A stretch of DNA of 9,328 nt from Sva-25 sp039714995 (GTDB lineage Bacteria; Pseudomonadota; Gammaproteobacteria; Chromatiales; Chromatiaceae), in contig JBDLII010000092.1 of the NCBI GenBank assembly GCA_039714995.1, forward strand, positions 1 through 9,328, in the 5' to 3' direction. The notes under the pieces were generated by a model. The model saw nothing but the letters and a program-made list of their open reading frames with translations. It was not told the origin of the DNA and ran no database searches. The translations under genes were made by a program, and so were the position numbers. Below, in pieces: positions 1 through 7,011 of the stretch (positions are counted from its first letter, which is position 1; each line of letters starts with the position of its first letter).

Positions 1-640
1 CCAGCTCCTTGCGCTTTTTCTCTTCCGCCTGTTTCTTTTCAAGTTCCTTCTGCTTTTGCTCCTCGGCTTTCTTCTTTTCAAGCTCCTTCTGTTTTTGCTC
101 CTCGGCTTTCTTCTTTTCAAGCTCCTTCTGTTTTTGCTCCTCGGCCTTCTTCTTTTCAAGCTCCTTCTGTTTTTGCTCCTCGGCCTTCTTCTTTTCAAGC
201 TCCTTCTGTTTTTGCTCCTCGATCCTCTTCTTTTCCAGCTCCAGCTGTTTTTTCTCTTCGGCCAGCTTCTCTTCAAGCTCCTTGCGTCTCTGCTCCTCGG
301 CCTTTTTCCGCGCCGCGACGATACGCGGATCTTCAGGCTTTCTGAGGCCCACGACAAGCTCCCTCTCCTTGCTCTTCTGCTGCATCAGTTGCTGCAATTT
401 CTCCTCCAGCAGCGACTCCTCCACCACCACGACCAGCGCATCCTCGGGCAAAGCCTCATTGACCGGAGTCTCCGGATCATCCTCCGCTTCAGGAGCCTCC
501 TCCACCTGCACCGACTCGAGTGGCGCCGCGGAACTCATATACCGCATCTCCGGTGTGACCCTGAAGAGCAGCATCAGCGCCAGATGAAACAGTAGTGCGA
601 GCAGAAAGGCGTAGGGGTTGCGTTTGAGCAGGTCGAACAA
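1..640 (-). CDS. tolA: TolA, N-terminal part (runs off left edge)
   Basis: TolA is the inner-membrane protein that spans the periplasm and links the TolQ-TolR motor to TolB-Pal at the outer membrane. The 213 codons present show a short cytoplasmic start (MFDLLKRNP), one membrane helix (about residues 10-26), an acidic stretch (about 37-80), then a long Lys/Glu/Gln-rich helical region with 13-residue repeats. The C-terminal globular domain lies outside the window. The start must be TTG at 640: an in-frame TAG (643-641) sits directly before it, and AGAGG lies about 8 nt upstream. The membrane helix keeps the conserved His (H19), but the Ser normally four residues earlier in the TolA SxxxH motif is Ala15. 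The gene follows tolR by 47 nt in the ybgC-tolQRA order. The identification rests on context and architecture, since domain II sequence is low in complexity. Confidence 0.93.
   Translation of the reverse strand, partial: MFDLLKRNPYAFLLALLFHLALMLLFRVTPEMRYMSSAAPLESVQVEEAPEAEDDPETPVNEALPEDALVVVVEESLLEEKLQQLMQQKSKERELVVGLRKPEDPRIVAARKKAEEQRRKELEEKLAEEKKQLELEKKRIEEQKQKELEKKKAEEQKQKELEKKKAEEQKQKELEKKKAEEQKQKELEKKKAEEQKQKELEKKQAEEKKRKEL
33..227 (-). repeat. 39-bp in-frame tandem repeat within tolA
   Basis: There are five head-to-tail 39-bp units, at 33-71, 72-110, 111-149, 150-188 and 189-227. Each encodes one 13-residue KKKAEEQKQKELE-type helical unit of TolA domain II. Units 111-149 and 150-188 are identical. 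Unit 72-110 differs from them at one base, 33-71 at a few, and 189-227 only near one end. More diverged copies flank both sides. Near identity, including at synonymous positions, points to recent duplication or homogenisation. Confidence 0.95.
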
Positions 641-687
641 CTAGGAAACCTCTGAATAAATAGATGGGATGGGGTTTCGGGGAGGGG

Positions 688-1131
<444 letters not shown>

Positions 1132-1133
1132 CG

Positions 1134-1796
1134 CTACATCTGCCGGTGAAGAATATTGGCGAACTCTTCACTGAAGTCGTCAAAACGCCCCTCCAGGCGA
1201 AACACTTCGTTGCTGTAGCGGTTGTAGGCGATGACGGCGGGAATGGCAGCAAAAAGCCCCATGGCGGTCGCAATCAGCGCTTCGGAGATACCCGGCGCAA
1301 CCATGTTGAGACTCGCCTGCTTGACGCTTCCCAGCGCGTGGAAGGAGATCATGATTCCCCACACGGTGCCGAAGAGCCCGACATAGGGGCTGGTCGAGCC
1401 GATCGTCGCCAGCATTGGCAAAAAACGCTCCAGGCTCTCGGTTTCACGATTCATGGCAACCTTCATGGCGCGTCTCGATCCCTCCAGCACAGCATCGCGC
1501 TCGATCTCCGGCTGCTCCTGCAGCTTGATGAACTCGGTGAATCCGGCGACAAAAACGGCGGCCAAGGGACCGTCCCTGTTTTCATCGCTCTTTCTGTAGA
1601 GGCGCTCCAGGTCGGCGCCGCTCCAGAAGCGTTTCTCAAAACTTGTTGACAGCTTCCTGGCGCGGGATGTTGAGCGGGCGCGATCAATAATGATGCCCCA
1701 TGAGACGACCGACGCCAGCACCAGCACCGCCATCACTACCTTGACCACGGGGCTGGCGCCCATGATCAATCCAAAAACATCGATATCTCCGGACAT
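1134..1796 (-). CDS. tolQ: TolQ (MotA/TolQ/ExbB proton channel family)
   Basis: TolQ is the multi-pass subunit of the TolQ-TolR stator complex in the inner membrane. It converts proton flow into movement of TolA. The 220-residue product has three membrane segments, at about residues 15-36, 126-151 and 166-193. The family motif GLFGTVWGIM is at 140-149. Thr144 and Thr177 line up with the channel threonines Thr145 and Thr178 of E. coli TolQ. The ATG at 1796 gives the expected N-terminus; the Shine-Dalgarno match upstream is weak (GGTGAG, rather distant). In most relatives tolQ follows ybgC almost directly. Here 230 bp separate them, with a long palindrome and a candidate promoter, so tolQRA may be transcribed partly on its own. 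Confidence 0.97.
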   Translation of the reverse strand: MSGDIDVFGLIMGASPVVKVVMAVLVLASVVSWGIIIDRARSTSRARKLSTSFEKRFWSGADLERLYRKSDENRDGPLAAVFVAGFTEFIKLQEQPEIERDAVLEGSRRAMKVAMNRETESLERFLPMLATIGSTSPYVGLFGTVWGIMISFHALGSVKQASLNMVAPGISEALIATAMGLFAAIPAVIAYNRYSNEVFRLEGRFDDFSEEFANILHRQM

Positions 1797-1857
1797 GACT
1801 TAATTTCTCACCATAGGTTGAATGTATTGCTTGTGTTTCATAAGGTTATTGCCGTTT

Positions 1858-1885
1858 ATTGTAATGCCTCAACAACTTTTCGCAA
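1858..1885 (-). promoter_or_regulatory. Candidate sigma-70 promoter for tolQRA
   Basis: On the minus strand, TTGCGA (1885-1880) and TACAAT (1863-1858) are separated by 16 nt. Transcription would start near 1851, about 55 nt before the tolQ ATG. It lies between the intergenic palindrome and tolQ, so it could supply tolQRA independently of ybgC. It is a sequence match only. Confidence 0.4.
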
Positions 1886-1897
1886 GGCACGGATATT

Positions 1898-1977
1898 GTC
1901 ATTTCGACCGCAGGGAGAAATCCTGAAGCCAGGCAGCCAACCGGGGCAATAAGATTTCTCCCTGCGGTCGAAATGAC
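1898..1977. repeat. Perfect 25-bp inverted repeat (REP/MITE-like) between ybgC and tolQ
   Basis: The arms at 1898-1922 and 1953-1977 are exact reverse complements over 25 bp and enclose a 30-nt loop. Each arm begins GTCATTTCGACC and continues to GGGAGAAATC. From memory, arms of the type TCATTTCGA...GAGAAATC recur in intergenic regions of many bacterial genomes, often as paired palindromes. There is no U-run directly after the stem on the tol coding strand, so it does not look like a simple intrinsic terminator. No transposase and no clear target duplication are visible. Confidence 0.9.
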
Positions 1978-2026
1978 TCGGGATTCTATACTGGCGTTGA
2001 TCAGTGTGCGGACTGATATTGGGTAC

Positions 2027-2419
2027 TTACATTTTATTGACGATGCTTTGTGGAACTGCCGATGCCTTGAAACTGACCGCATCGACGCAGGCCAGCAGTA
2101 TCTCACCCTGGCACAACAGTTGATCGTCGTGGCGCACCTGTTGTTCGAACAGCAGCGACGCCCTGCCTCTCTTTTTCAAGCGGAGTGAAACGTCCAGCAA
2201 CTGATCCAGCCGTGCTGGCCGATGGTAATCAACAGCGGCGCGGCGGACGACGAAAACGACACCCAACTGCTCGGCTAGACTGTGATTGTCAAAACCGAGA
2301 CTACGCAGCCATTCACTGCGCGCGCGCTCCATGAAAGCCAGATAATTGGCGTAGTAGACGACGCCACCGGCATCGGTATCCTCGTAATAGACACGCACTT
2401 GCCAATAAAATTCCGACAA
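2027..2419 (-). CDS. ybgC: YbgC, Tol-Pal-associated acyl-CoA thioesterase
   Basis: YbgC is a cytoplasmic hotdog-fold thioesterase of the 4-hydroxybenzoyl-CoA thioesterase family and is encoded at the head of tol-pal operons. The 130-residue product carries the active-site block VYYEDTDAGGVVYYANYL at residues 10-27. Asp16 matches the catalytic Asp18 of E. coli YbgC. The position of the His seven residues further on in E. coli is Tyr23 here, a variant I believe is common in other gammaproteobacteria. The helix FMERARSEWLR follows, as usual. The start must be near TTG at 2419, because an in-frame TAA lies just upstream (TAA-CTG-CTG-TTG) and a GGGG stretch could serve as ribosome site. The gene is divergent from rpsT and heads the tolQRA genes, though a 230-bp gap follows it. 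Confidence 0.95.
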   Translation of the reverse strand: MSEFYWQVRVYYEDTDAGGVVYYANYLAFMERARSEWLRSLGFDNHSLAEQLGVVFVVRRAAVDYHRPARLDQLLDVSLRLKKRGRASLLFEQQVRHDDQLLCQGEILLACVDAVSFKASAVPQSIVNKM

Positions 2420-2477
2420 CAGCAGTTACCCCGGAGAGATCGGCCCGCACTGCAGAGCCGCAGCGAAAAACAGCTGC

Positions 2478-2502
2478 ATTATATACGCAATCAGGCAGTC
2501 AA
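2478..2502 (-). promoter_or_regulatory. Possible promoter for the ybgC-tol operon
   Basis: On the minus strand a perfect TATAAT (2483-2478) lies about 60 nt before the ybgC start, with TTGACT (2502-2497) upstream. The spacer is only 13 nt, too short for a canonical sigma-70 promoter. Either the -10 works with another -35 or an activator, or the match is fortuitous. It lies in the 246-bp divergent region between ybgC and rpsT, where a tol promoter is expected. Confidence 0.35.
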
Positions 2503-2581
2503 TTCTCAAAAAGCCGGTGCATGGTTCCAGGCTGTGTGGACATGCCGCCATGCATGGTGTTTTGAGGACGCACATCAGGCA

Positions 2582-2610
2582 TTGACAAGCAACAGAAAAA
2601 AGTGGACAAT
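2582..2610 (+). promoter_or_regulatory. Sigma-70 promoter for rpsT
   Basis: TTGACA (2582-2587, full match) is followed after 17 nt by GACAAT (2605-2610, four of six). Transcription would begin near 2617, giving a leader of roughly 50 nt before the rpsT GTG. The perfect -35, ideal spacing and position before a ribosomal protein gene support it. The rest of the 2420-2665 gap holds no gene I can support. Confidence 0.65.
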
Positions 2611-2665
2611 TCCGCTTCTTTATTTGGCCCTAACCGGCATTTACTCGATTAAGTAGGAGATCAAT

Positions 2666-2926
2666 GTGGCTAACTCAGCACAAGCCCGCAAGCGTGTTCG
2701 TCAGGCAGAGAAGGCTCACGGCCGCAATGCATCACAACGCAGCATGATGCGCACCCACCTGAAAAAGGTAGTCAACGCCGTCGCTGCCGGCGACAAAGAT
2801 GCCGCAGTTGCAGCCTACAAGGCCGCCGTACCGGTGATCGATCGCTCTGCCGGCAAGGGTTTGATCCATGCCAACAAGGCTGCGCGTCACAAGTCGCGCC
2901 TGAACGCACAGATTCACGCCATGTAA
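2666..2926 (+). CDS. rpsT: 30S ribosomal protein S20
   Basis: S20 is a primary binding protein of the 30S subunit that binds 16S rRNA. The 86-residue product begins ANSAQARKRVRQAEKAHGRN and is rich in Lys, Arg and Ala, with the family block GLIHANKAARHKSRLN near the end. Length is normal (E. coli 87). The start is GTG at 2666: AGGAG lies at 2655-2659 with 6-nt spacing, and the overlapping ATG at 2664 is out of frame. E. coli rpsT also uses a non-ATG start (UUG) that has been tied to its translational autocontrol, so the weak start here may serve the same purpose (inference). The gene is flanked by its own promoter and a strong terminator, so it is probably a single-gene unit. The murJ/ribF neighbours seen in some gammaproteobacteria are absent. 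Confidence 0.98.
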   Translation: MANSAQARKRVRQAEKAHGRNASQRSMMRTHLKKVVNAVAAGDKDAAVAAYKAAVPVIDRSAGKGLIHANKAARHKSRLNAQIHAM

Positions 2927-2964
2927 CAACATCAGGCTCCGGCCTGTGACAGTGGTGCATCGCC

Positions 2965-3001
2965 AAAAGCCTGCTTCCGATAGCATGGAAGCAGGCTTTT
3001 T
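2965..3001 (+). terminator. Intrinsic terminator after rpsT
   Basis: A perfect 14-bp stem, AAAAGCCTGCTTCC (2965-2978) and GGAAGCAGGCTTTT (2987-3000), encloses an 8-nt loop and ends in a T-run. It lies 38 nt after the rpsT stop. The A-rich 5' side makes the reverse orientation possible too, but no gene ends toward it from the right. Confidence 0.93.
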
Positions 3002-3023
3002 GCATTTGGGCGCAGGGTGGCAG

Positions 3024-3054
3024 TTGCCACATTCCCGGGCGACAGCTGTACAAT
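3024..3054 (+). promoter_or_regulatory. Candidate promoter for glnE
   Basis: TTGCCA (3024-3029) and TACAAT (3049-3054) each match consensus at five of six positions. The 19-nt spacer is longer than ideal. Transcription would start near 3061, about 26 nt before the glnE ATG. Because a strong terminator sits just upstream, glnE needs a promoter here and this is the best match. Confidence 0.45.
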
Positions 3055-3086
3055 AGCCGCCATCGTTTCTCCTCCGGCGCCAACCC

Positions 3087-5897
3087 ATGTCAACCGCACA
3101 ACGTATCAGCAAGCTCCTGCAACAGTGGGTGGAAAGTGTTGACGCATCCTTTGGCGACGACACCGAACTTGCCCGCCATGCACGGCTTGTATTGACAGCG
3201 AGCGAGTTTGCACTGAACTACTTCGAGGTGGAGCCTGAACGCATCAAGCCGCTGTTGGAGAGCGGCTCGCTGCAGCAGCCACCGCTTCCCGGTGAGTTGT
3301 CCTCCCTGCTCGGCGAGCGGCTAGCTGACAGCGACAGCGAAGAACAGCTGCAGCGGATTCTGCGCCTCTTTCGTCAGCAGCAGATGGTGCGCATCATCTG
3401 GCGTGACCTGACGCAAACCGCCGACCTGGATGAAACCCTTGAATCCCTGACCGCCCTGGCCGATGCCTCGGTGCAGCATGCACTGCAGTTTCTCTACCGG
3501 CAGCAACTGGAGAGCCTCGGCACGCCCCGGGACAGCGACGGCAACGCCCAGCAGCTCGTCGTCATCGGCATGGGAAAGCTCGGCGCGCGTGAACTCAATC
3601 TCTCATCCGATATCGACCTGATCTACTGCTTCCCCTCCGCGGGAGAGACGGACGGCAGACGCCCGCGCTCCAACGAGGAGTTCTTTACGCGCCTGGGGCA
3701 GAAACTGACCAAGGCGCTCAGCGCACGCACCGTCGATGGCTTTGTCTTCCGCGTTGACACACGTCTGCGCCCCTATGGTCAGTCCGGACCGCTGGCGACC
3801 AGTTTCGACTTCATGGAGCACTACTACCAGTCACAGGCACGCGAGTGGGAGCGCTATGCCATGATCAAGGCCCGCATCGTCGCCGGGGAGATGCAGGCAG
3901 GAAAGTCATTGCTGGAGATGCTGCGTCCGTTTGTCTACCGGCGCTATCTCGACTTCGGCGCCATTGATTCGCTGCGCAAACTCAAGCAGCTCATCGACGA
4001 GGAGATGCAGCGCAAGGGTATGGCCAACAACATCAAGCTCGGCCCCGGCGGCATTCGGGAGATAGAGTTTCTTGGCCAGGCGTTCCAGTTGATTCGCGGC
4101 GGACGGGACAGCGAACTGCAGATTGCCCCGATCCAGGATGTGCTGAGCCTGCTGGCGGAAAAAAACATGCTTCCTCAAACCACGGTCGGCGAATTGATCA
4201 GCGCCTATCGTTTCCTGCGCCTGGTGGAGAACCGCATCCAGGCGTGGCGCGACGAACAGAGCCACCTGCTGCCGGATGATGAAGAGGGTCTCGAGCGCAT
4301 CGCAATCACCATGGGATTCGACACTGCCGACAGCTTTATCAGTGAATTGACGAGCCATCGCGCCAGCGTACAGCACCACTTCGAGCAACTCTTCAAGGAG
4401 CCCGAACCGGAGCAACAGCAGCCCTCCCCGTTGCTGGCGGCATGGAGCAGCGGGCAGCCAGGACAAGATGTGCTTGTCGACGCCGGCTTCAAGGATGGCA
4501 AGCGGGCCGCCAAACTGATTCGGGACCTGCACCAGAACACCGCGCTGCAGAAAGCGGGAGCCCGGGGAAGCCAGCTGCTCGATACCCTGATGCCGCGCCT
4601 GCTGGCATTGACGGCGAAATGCAGCAGCCCCGAAGAGACGCTGGAGCGTCTCAGCGCCGTCATCGCCGCCATTGCCCGCCGCACCACCTATCTCGAGCTG
4701 CTCAGCGAAAACAGCAAGGCGCTGGAGCAGTTGACCAGGCTGCTCGGCGCCAGTCCCTGGTTCATGCAGTGGATCGTGCGCCAGCCGCTGCTGCTCGACC
4801 AGCTGATCGATCATCGCCTGCTCTACCAGCCGCTGAGCCGCGATGCGCTCAGCGATGAACTCAGCCACATGCTGCAGCGGGTCGATGGCGACCTGGAGCA
4901 GGAGATGGAGATCCTGCGCCACTTTGTCGCCACGAACCGTCTGCGAGTCGCCGCGGCGGATATCGCCAACATCATCCCGTTGATGGTGGTGAGCGACTAC
5001 CTCTCCGAGATCGCCGAAGTCACACTCGATGCGGCCCTGAAGATAGCCTGGCGCGATCTCAGCGAACGACATGGCACTCCGCGGGGAACATCATCTGCCG
5101 CCATGGGATTTGCCATTATCGGCTACGGCAAGCTTGGCGGCATCGAGCTTGGATACGGCTCCGACCTGGACCTGCTGTTTTTACACAGTGCCGGATTGAA
5201 CAGCATGACGGACGGTGAGCGGGAGATAGCGGCGGAGACTTTCTATGCGCGTCTGGCGCAGCGCCTGATCCACCTGCTCAGTGCGGTTACCCCATCGGGC
5301 CAGGCCTATGAAATTGATATGCGCCTGCGCCCCAACGGCGCCTCGGGACTGCTGGTCAGCAGCCTCAAGGCATTTTCCACCTACCAGGATGACAAGGCAT
5401 GGGTTTGGGAGCACCAGGCGCTGGTTCGCAGCCGCGCAATTTGTGGCGACCAGGCGGTGATTGCCGCATTCAACGACATCCGCCTGCGCATCATCTGCAA
5501 ACCGCGCGAGGCAGAGAGCCTGCGTGCCGAAGTCGTCAAGATGCGTGCGAAGATGCGCGAGGCGCTCGATAAAAGCAGCGCCGAACAGAGCGACCTGAAA
5601 CAGGGGCGCGGCGGCATCACCGACATCGAGTTCATGGTGCAATATCTGATTCTACGCCACGCTCACGAGCACCCGGCGCTCGGCGAATTCAGCGACAACA
5701 TCCGCCTGCTGCAGTCGCTGCAGGACGAGGGGCTTGTTGATGCGGAGTGGAGAGAGCGACTTTCCGGCATCTACCGGGTGCTGCGTGCGGCGATTCACCG
5801 CCTCTCGCTGCAGGAGAAACCCGCACACGTCCCGCAGGATGAATTAAGCGAGGAGCGCAGCATCGTCGCCGGCGCGTGGAAAACATTGATGCGGTAA
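3087..5897 (+). CDS. glnE: Bifunctional glutamine synthetase adenylyltransferase/adenylyl-removing enzyme
   Basis: GlnE adenylylates glutamine synthetase to switch it off and removes AMP to switch it on, in response to glutamine and PII. The product has 936 residues (E. coli 946) and both nucleotidyltransferase domains. The N-terminal adenylyl-removing domain has GMGKLGARELNLSSDIDLIY (about 161-180) with metal-binding Asp175 and Asp177. The C-terminal adenylylating domain has GYGKLGGIELGYGSDLDLLF (about 679-698) with Asp693 and Asp695. Each is followed by its GGI-x-x-IEF motif (about 321-328 and 842-849). The ATG at 3087 is the only reasonable start, since an in-frame TAG at 3054-3056 lies upstream without another start codon. 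No clear Shine-Dalgarno is visible. The heme A synthase gene follows within about 30 nt and may be co-transcribed. No sign of damage. Confidence 0.98.
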   Translation: MSTAQRISKLLQQWVESVDASFGDDTELARHARLVLTASEFALNYFEVEPERIKPLLESGSLQQPPLPGELSSLLGERLADSDSEEQLQRILRLFRQQQMVRIIWRDLTQTADLDETLESLTALADASVQHALQFLYRQQLESLGTPRDSDGNAQQLVVIGMGKLGARELNLSSDIDLIYCFPSAGETDGRRPRSNEEFFTRLGQKLTKALSARTVDGFVFRVDTRLRPYGQSGPLATSFDFMEHYYQSQAREWERYAMIKARIVAGEMQAGKSLLEMLRPFVYRRYLDFGAIDSLRKLKQLIDEEMQRKGMANNIKLGPGGIREIEFLGQAFQLIRGGRDSELQIAPIQDVLSLLAEKNMLPQTTVGELISAYRFLRLVENRIQAWRDEQSHLLPDDEEGLERIAITMGFDTADSFISELTSHRASVQHHFEQLFKEPEPEQQQPSPLLAAWSSGQPGQDVLVDAGFKDGKRAAKLIRDLHQNTALQKAGARGSQLLDTLMPRLLALTAKCSSPEETLERLSAVIAAIARRTTYLELLSENSKALEQLTRLLGASPWFMQWIVRQPLLLDQLIDHRLLYQPLSRDALSDELSHMLQRVDGDLEQEMEILRHFVATNRLRVAAADIANIIPLMVVSDYLSEIAEVTLDAALKIAWRDLSERHGTPRGTSSAAMGFAIIGYGKLGGIELGYGSDLDLLFLHSAGLNSMTDGEREIAAETFYARLAQRLIHLLSAVTPSGQAYEIDMRLRPNGASGLLVSSLKAFSTYQDDKAWVWEHQALVRSRAICGDQAVIAAFNDIRLRIICKPREAESLRAEVVKMRAKMREALDKSSAEQSDLKQGRGGITDIEFMVQYLILRHAHEHPALGEFSDNIRLLQSLQDEGLVDAEWRERLSGIYRVLRAAIHRLSLQEKPAHVPQDELSEERSIVAGAWKTLMR

Positions 5898-5912
5898 CGA
5901 TGCAGTGGCAAC

Positions 5913-5918
5913 TATAAT
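5913..5918 (+). promoter_or_regulatory. Isolated TATAAT just before ctaA
   Basis: A perfect TATAAT ends 7 nt before the ATG at 5926, in the short glnE-ctaA gap. If used, transcription would start almost at the ATG and give a leaderless mRNA, which fits the lack of a visible Shine-Dalgarno. No good -35 lies at normal spacing (TTGATG at 5886-5891 is 21 nt away), so this may be chance. Confidence 0.2.
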
Positions 5919-5925
5919 AGACACC

Positions 5926-6918
5926 ATGCAACATCGCTGGTTTACATCTCTGCTCTTCATCGCCTCGCTGCTGACATTGGTCCTGATACTCACGGGTTCC
6001 TGGCTACGCTTGAGCGACAGCGGCCTCGGCTGTCCGGACTTCCCCGGCTGCCATGGCCAGCTCTATCCGCCGCAAACCGCAAGCGGCAGCAACAACGCCT
6101 ATGATGCCGCACAGGCATGGAGGAGCATGGTTCACCGCTATCTGGCTGTGCTCTTCGCCATCATCGTCGTAGTGCTCGTGATCGCTGCCCGGCGCATGAA
6201 AAGCGGCCGCCGATACTCCCTGCCACTCTACCTGGCCCTGCTGCTGACGCTGCTCCAGGGAGGACTGGGTTTTCTGACCATCAGCATGCAACTCCACCCC
6301 GCCGTGGTCAGCCTGCACCTGCTGACAGCCATGCTGATCCTGGCGCTGCTGTGGTCAGTCTATCTCAACAGCAAAATCATCGGCGCACGCTATTGTGAAC
6401 GCCTTCCCGAAATCAACCTCCGTCCCTGGACCGTCATCGCGTTTCTCCTTGTCAGCCTGCAGATACTTCTCGGCGGTTTCACCAGCAGCAACTATGCAGC
6501 GCTTGCCTGTCCGGATCTGCCGACCTGTCAGCAGCAGTGGCTGCCTGAACTCGACCTCTCCGGCATCGGTCAACTCCTCAGCCGGCAAGAGGGCAACTAC
6601 CAGGGCGGCCTGTTGAGCAACCGGCAGAGTGTTACTGTACACATGCTGCACAGATATGGCGCTGTCATCACCTTTTTCTACATTGCCCTGCTCTCCTTTC
6701 TGGCCACTCGCAAAAAAGCCGCCATCTATCGAAATGCCGGTCTGCTGCTGGCTGTTGTATTGCTGCTGCAGATACAGCTGGGGGCCGCCAATATCCTGTT
6801 GCTGCTTCCCCTGCCGGTTGCTCTCGCACACACCGGCGGGGCTGCACTGCTGCTGCTTTGCCTGGTCTATCTGCACCACCTCACCAGGCACAGCAAAGTC
6901 AGCATCTACTCGAAGTGA
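5926..6918 (+). CDS. ctaA: Heme A synthase (CtaA/COX15 family)
   Basis: This membrane enzyme oxidises the C8 methyl of heme O to a formyl group to make heme A for aa3-type terminal oxidases. The 330-residue product has about eight membrane helices in two similar halves. The four histidines expected to bind heme are H70 (VHRY), H131 (LHLLTA), H242 (LHRYGA) and H302 (AHTGG). Both halves carry an extracytoplasmic cysteine pair: C36/C42 (GCPDFPGC) and C195/C201 (ACPDLPTC). The Glu usually three residues before the first His (Glu57 in B. subtilis CtaA) is Ser67 here. I chose the ATG at 5926; an in-frame GTG at 5905 would add seven residues, and neither has a clear ribosome site. The gene stands between glnE and rapZ, with no cytochrome oxidase or heme O synthase genes in view. 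Confidence 0.93.
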   Translation: MQHRWFTSLLFIASLLTLVLILTGSWLRLSDSGLGCPDFPGCHGQLYPPQTASGSNNAYDAAQAWRSMVHRYLAVLFAIIVVVLVIAARRMKSGRRYSLPLYLALLLTLLQGGLGFLTISMQLHPAVVSLHLLTAMLILALLWSVYLNSKIIGARYCERLPEINLRPWTVIAFLLVSLQILLGGFTSSNYAALACPDLPTCQQQWLPELDLSGIGQLLSRQEGNYQGGLLSNRQSVTVHMLHRYGAVITFFYIALLSFLATRKKAAIYRNAGLLLAVVLLLQIQLGAANILLLLPLPVALAHTGGAALLLLCLVYLHHLTRHSKVSIYSK

Positions 6919-6927
6919 AGAATCAAA

Positions 6928-6957
6928 TTGTTGTCATGCTGTGACTTGATCTATACT
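6928..6957 (+). promoter_or_regulatory. Weak candidate promoter for rapZ
   Basis: TATACT (6952-6957) lies in the 93-bp ctaA-rapZ gap. Two overlapping -35 choices exist: TTGTTG (6928-6933, 18-nt spacer) or TTGTCA (6931-6936, 15-nt spacer). The rapZ start would be about 50 nt downstream. No terminator follows ctaA, so readthrough is also possible. Confidence 0.35.
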
Positions 6958-7011
6958 TTCAATCGCCTCGACTGAAAACTGCCAGACTCTCTCCAACAGC
7001 TGGGCTTTGAG

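Noticed and set aside
33..266. Regular 39-bp repeats as a CRISPR array
   Set aside because: Units are contiguous without spacers, are a multiple of three, and encode the Lys/Glu/Gln-rich TolA helix in frame.
56..595. Plus-strand leucine-rich or Ser/Phe-rich repeat proteins opposite tolA
   Set aside because: They are shadow frames of the TolA repeat; tolA on the minus strand fits the operon order and the family.
2000..2017. Small hairpin ATCAGT-N6-ACTGAT just after the ybgC stop as a terminator
   Set aside because: The stem is only 6 bp, AT-rich, and has no T-run after it on the minus strand; too weak to call.
1846..2106. Minus-strand open frame of 86 codons covering the palindrome
   Set aside because: It overlaps ybgC and translates the inverted repeat. 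Such frames are commonly miscalled over repeats of this type; there is no ribosome site or family match.
2282..2656. Plus-strand open frame of 124 codons across the ybgC start and rpsT promoter
   Set aside because: It is antisense to ybgC, contains the rpsT promoter, and has no recognisable domain.
3906..5072. Long open frame of 388 codons on the minus strand inside glnE
   Set aside because: It lies antisense to a fully recognisable GlnE, has low-complexity composition typical of GC-rich shadow frames, and shows no family motif.
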